From the NCBI GenBank assembly GCA_002332795.1, contig DDBP01000223.1:1-12160 (forward strand): a stretch of 12,160 bases of DNA. Reading direction: 5' to 3'. A program made the translations under genes and the position numbers. Shown in pieces: positions 11,920-12,160 of the stretch. The notes beneath the pieces are model-generated. The model was not told the origin of the DNA. It saw only the letters and a list, made by a program, of their open reading frames with translations, and did not search any database. Source of the DNA: Anaerolineales bacterium UBA2029 (GTDB lineage: Bacteria; Chloroflexota; Anaerolineae; Aggregatilineales; Aggregatilineaceae). Position 1 is the stretch's first letter; each line of letters begins with the position of its first letter.

Positions 11920-11987
11920 GTTGCGAGTTATGAGTCAAGAGTCGGGAGTTGAGAGTCATGAGTTGAGAGTCGTGAGTTGGGAGTGAG
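11918..11987 (+). repeat. Ten tandem heptanucleotide repeats GAGTNNN
   Basis: Ten consecutive 7-base units, each starting with GAGT, run without interruption: GAGTTGC, GAGTTAT, GAGTCAA, GAGTCGG, GAGTTGA, GAGTCAT, GAGTTGA, GAGTCGT, GAGTTGG, GAGTGAG. Nine of ten have the form GAGTYNN. The first unit overlaps the stop codon of the permease gene. Positions 5-7 vary while GAGT is invariant, as in the short tandemly repeated heptamers known from cyanobacteria and some other phyla. Confidence 0.9.
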
Positions 11988-12031
11988 GGAGGGTGCGTGC
12001 AAAAGTTGTCGGTGACTTCGGTGCGCCAGAT

Positions 12032-12063
12032 GGCCCTCATCCCCCGCTCTCCTTCTCCCGCGC
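12032..12063. repeat. Dispersed GC-rich repeat, copy 2 (inverted relative to copy 1)
   Basis: The block GGCCCTCATCCCCC...CCTTCTCCCGCGC is the reverse complement of window positions 3-33 apart from a central five-base difference and a one-base length change. It lies in the 240-base spacer after the permease gene, beyond the heptamer array. Confidence 0.6.
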
Positions 12064-12120
12064 AAGGTTCAGGGGCGGAGCCGTTGAGCGCCTCTCGAAC
12101 AGGGGGCTGTCCTCAGCTTT

Positions 12121-12160
12121 ACCTCACCCCCCGCTCGGCGCTGACGCGCCTCCCTGCCCC
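12121..12160. repeat. Possible further, diverged member of the same repeat family (partial)
   Basis: ACCTCACCCCCCGCTC resembles the CCCTCATCCCCCGCTC of the copy at 12034-12049, suggesting another repeat unit beginning here and running off the window. The remainder of 12064-12120 shows only a weak hairpin (AGGGGCG / CGCCTCT) and no gene. Confidence 0.3.

Noticed and set aside
11918..11987. CRISPR array
   Set aside because: Units are 7 bases with no spacers and no cas genes nearby; this is a simple tandem heptamer array.

Overview
The window looks like a stretch of a GC-rich (roughly 60-65 percent) bacterial chromosome, most plausibly Chloroflexota (Anaerolineae-like). That placement is an inference from several signs together: two tandem members of the cytidylate kinase-like family, a secreted SH3b-SH3b-LysM protein, GC-rich spacers filled with dispersed inverted repeats, and a run of heptanucleotide repeats. 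There is no rRNA, tRNA, CRISPR array, transposase or phage gene, so this is mainly housekeeping chromosome with a few unusual parts.

Layout. Positions 52-1902 (minus strand) carry a small lipoprotein and, downstream of it, a Glu/Leu/Phe/Val-type dehydrogenase (glutamate dehydrogenase-like). The spacer between them holds a near-complete complement of the 16S anti-Shine-Dalgarno sequence and a possible 17-codon leader. Positions 1903-2472 form a 570-base spacer with no convincing gene. It is crowded with signals: a perfect CRP/FNR-type palindrome, five TGTGACA/TGTCACA-type elements, two hairpins, a promoter-like element and a 14-bp terminator-like hairpin. Positions 2473-5689 (minus strand) hold a probable two-gene operon: a superfamily I (UvrD/Rep-like) helicase with a RelE/ParE-toxin-like N-terminus, then queG (epoxyqueuosine reductase).

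At about 5740-5790 two promoters diverge and share their -35 region, one for the helicase operon and one for a plus-strand quinone oxidoreductase-like MDR protein (5818-6840). This converges on a stand-alone CheY-like receiver protein (6849-7214, minus). Further upstream on the minus strand lies an ABC-2-like permease with no ATPase partner in the window (7451-8368). The spacer between these two holds an inverted dispersed repeat.

From 8369 onward everything is on the plus strand. First come two tandem 221-residue cytidylate kinase-like proteins; the first is preceded by a roughly 150-nt leader that can fold into a terminator or a mutually exclusive alternative stem. Then come the secreted SH3b/LysM protein with a strong intrinsic terminator, and a TauE/SafE-type permease. 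The last 240 bases hold ten heptamer repeats and dispersed repeats, one of which is an inverted copy of the sequence at the very start of the window.

Functionally the genes are a mixture: amino-acid nitrogen metabolism (gdh), tRNA queuosine modification (queG), nucleic-acid or toxin biology (RelE-helicase), redox (MDR), signalling (receiver), nucleotide or small-molecule phosphorylation (kinase pair), cell envelope (lipoprotein, SH3b/LysM) and transport. The best candidates for something undescribed are the RelE-like/helicase fusion, the switch-like leader before the first kinase, and the signal-rich 1903-2472 spacer.
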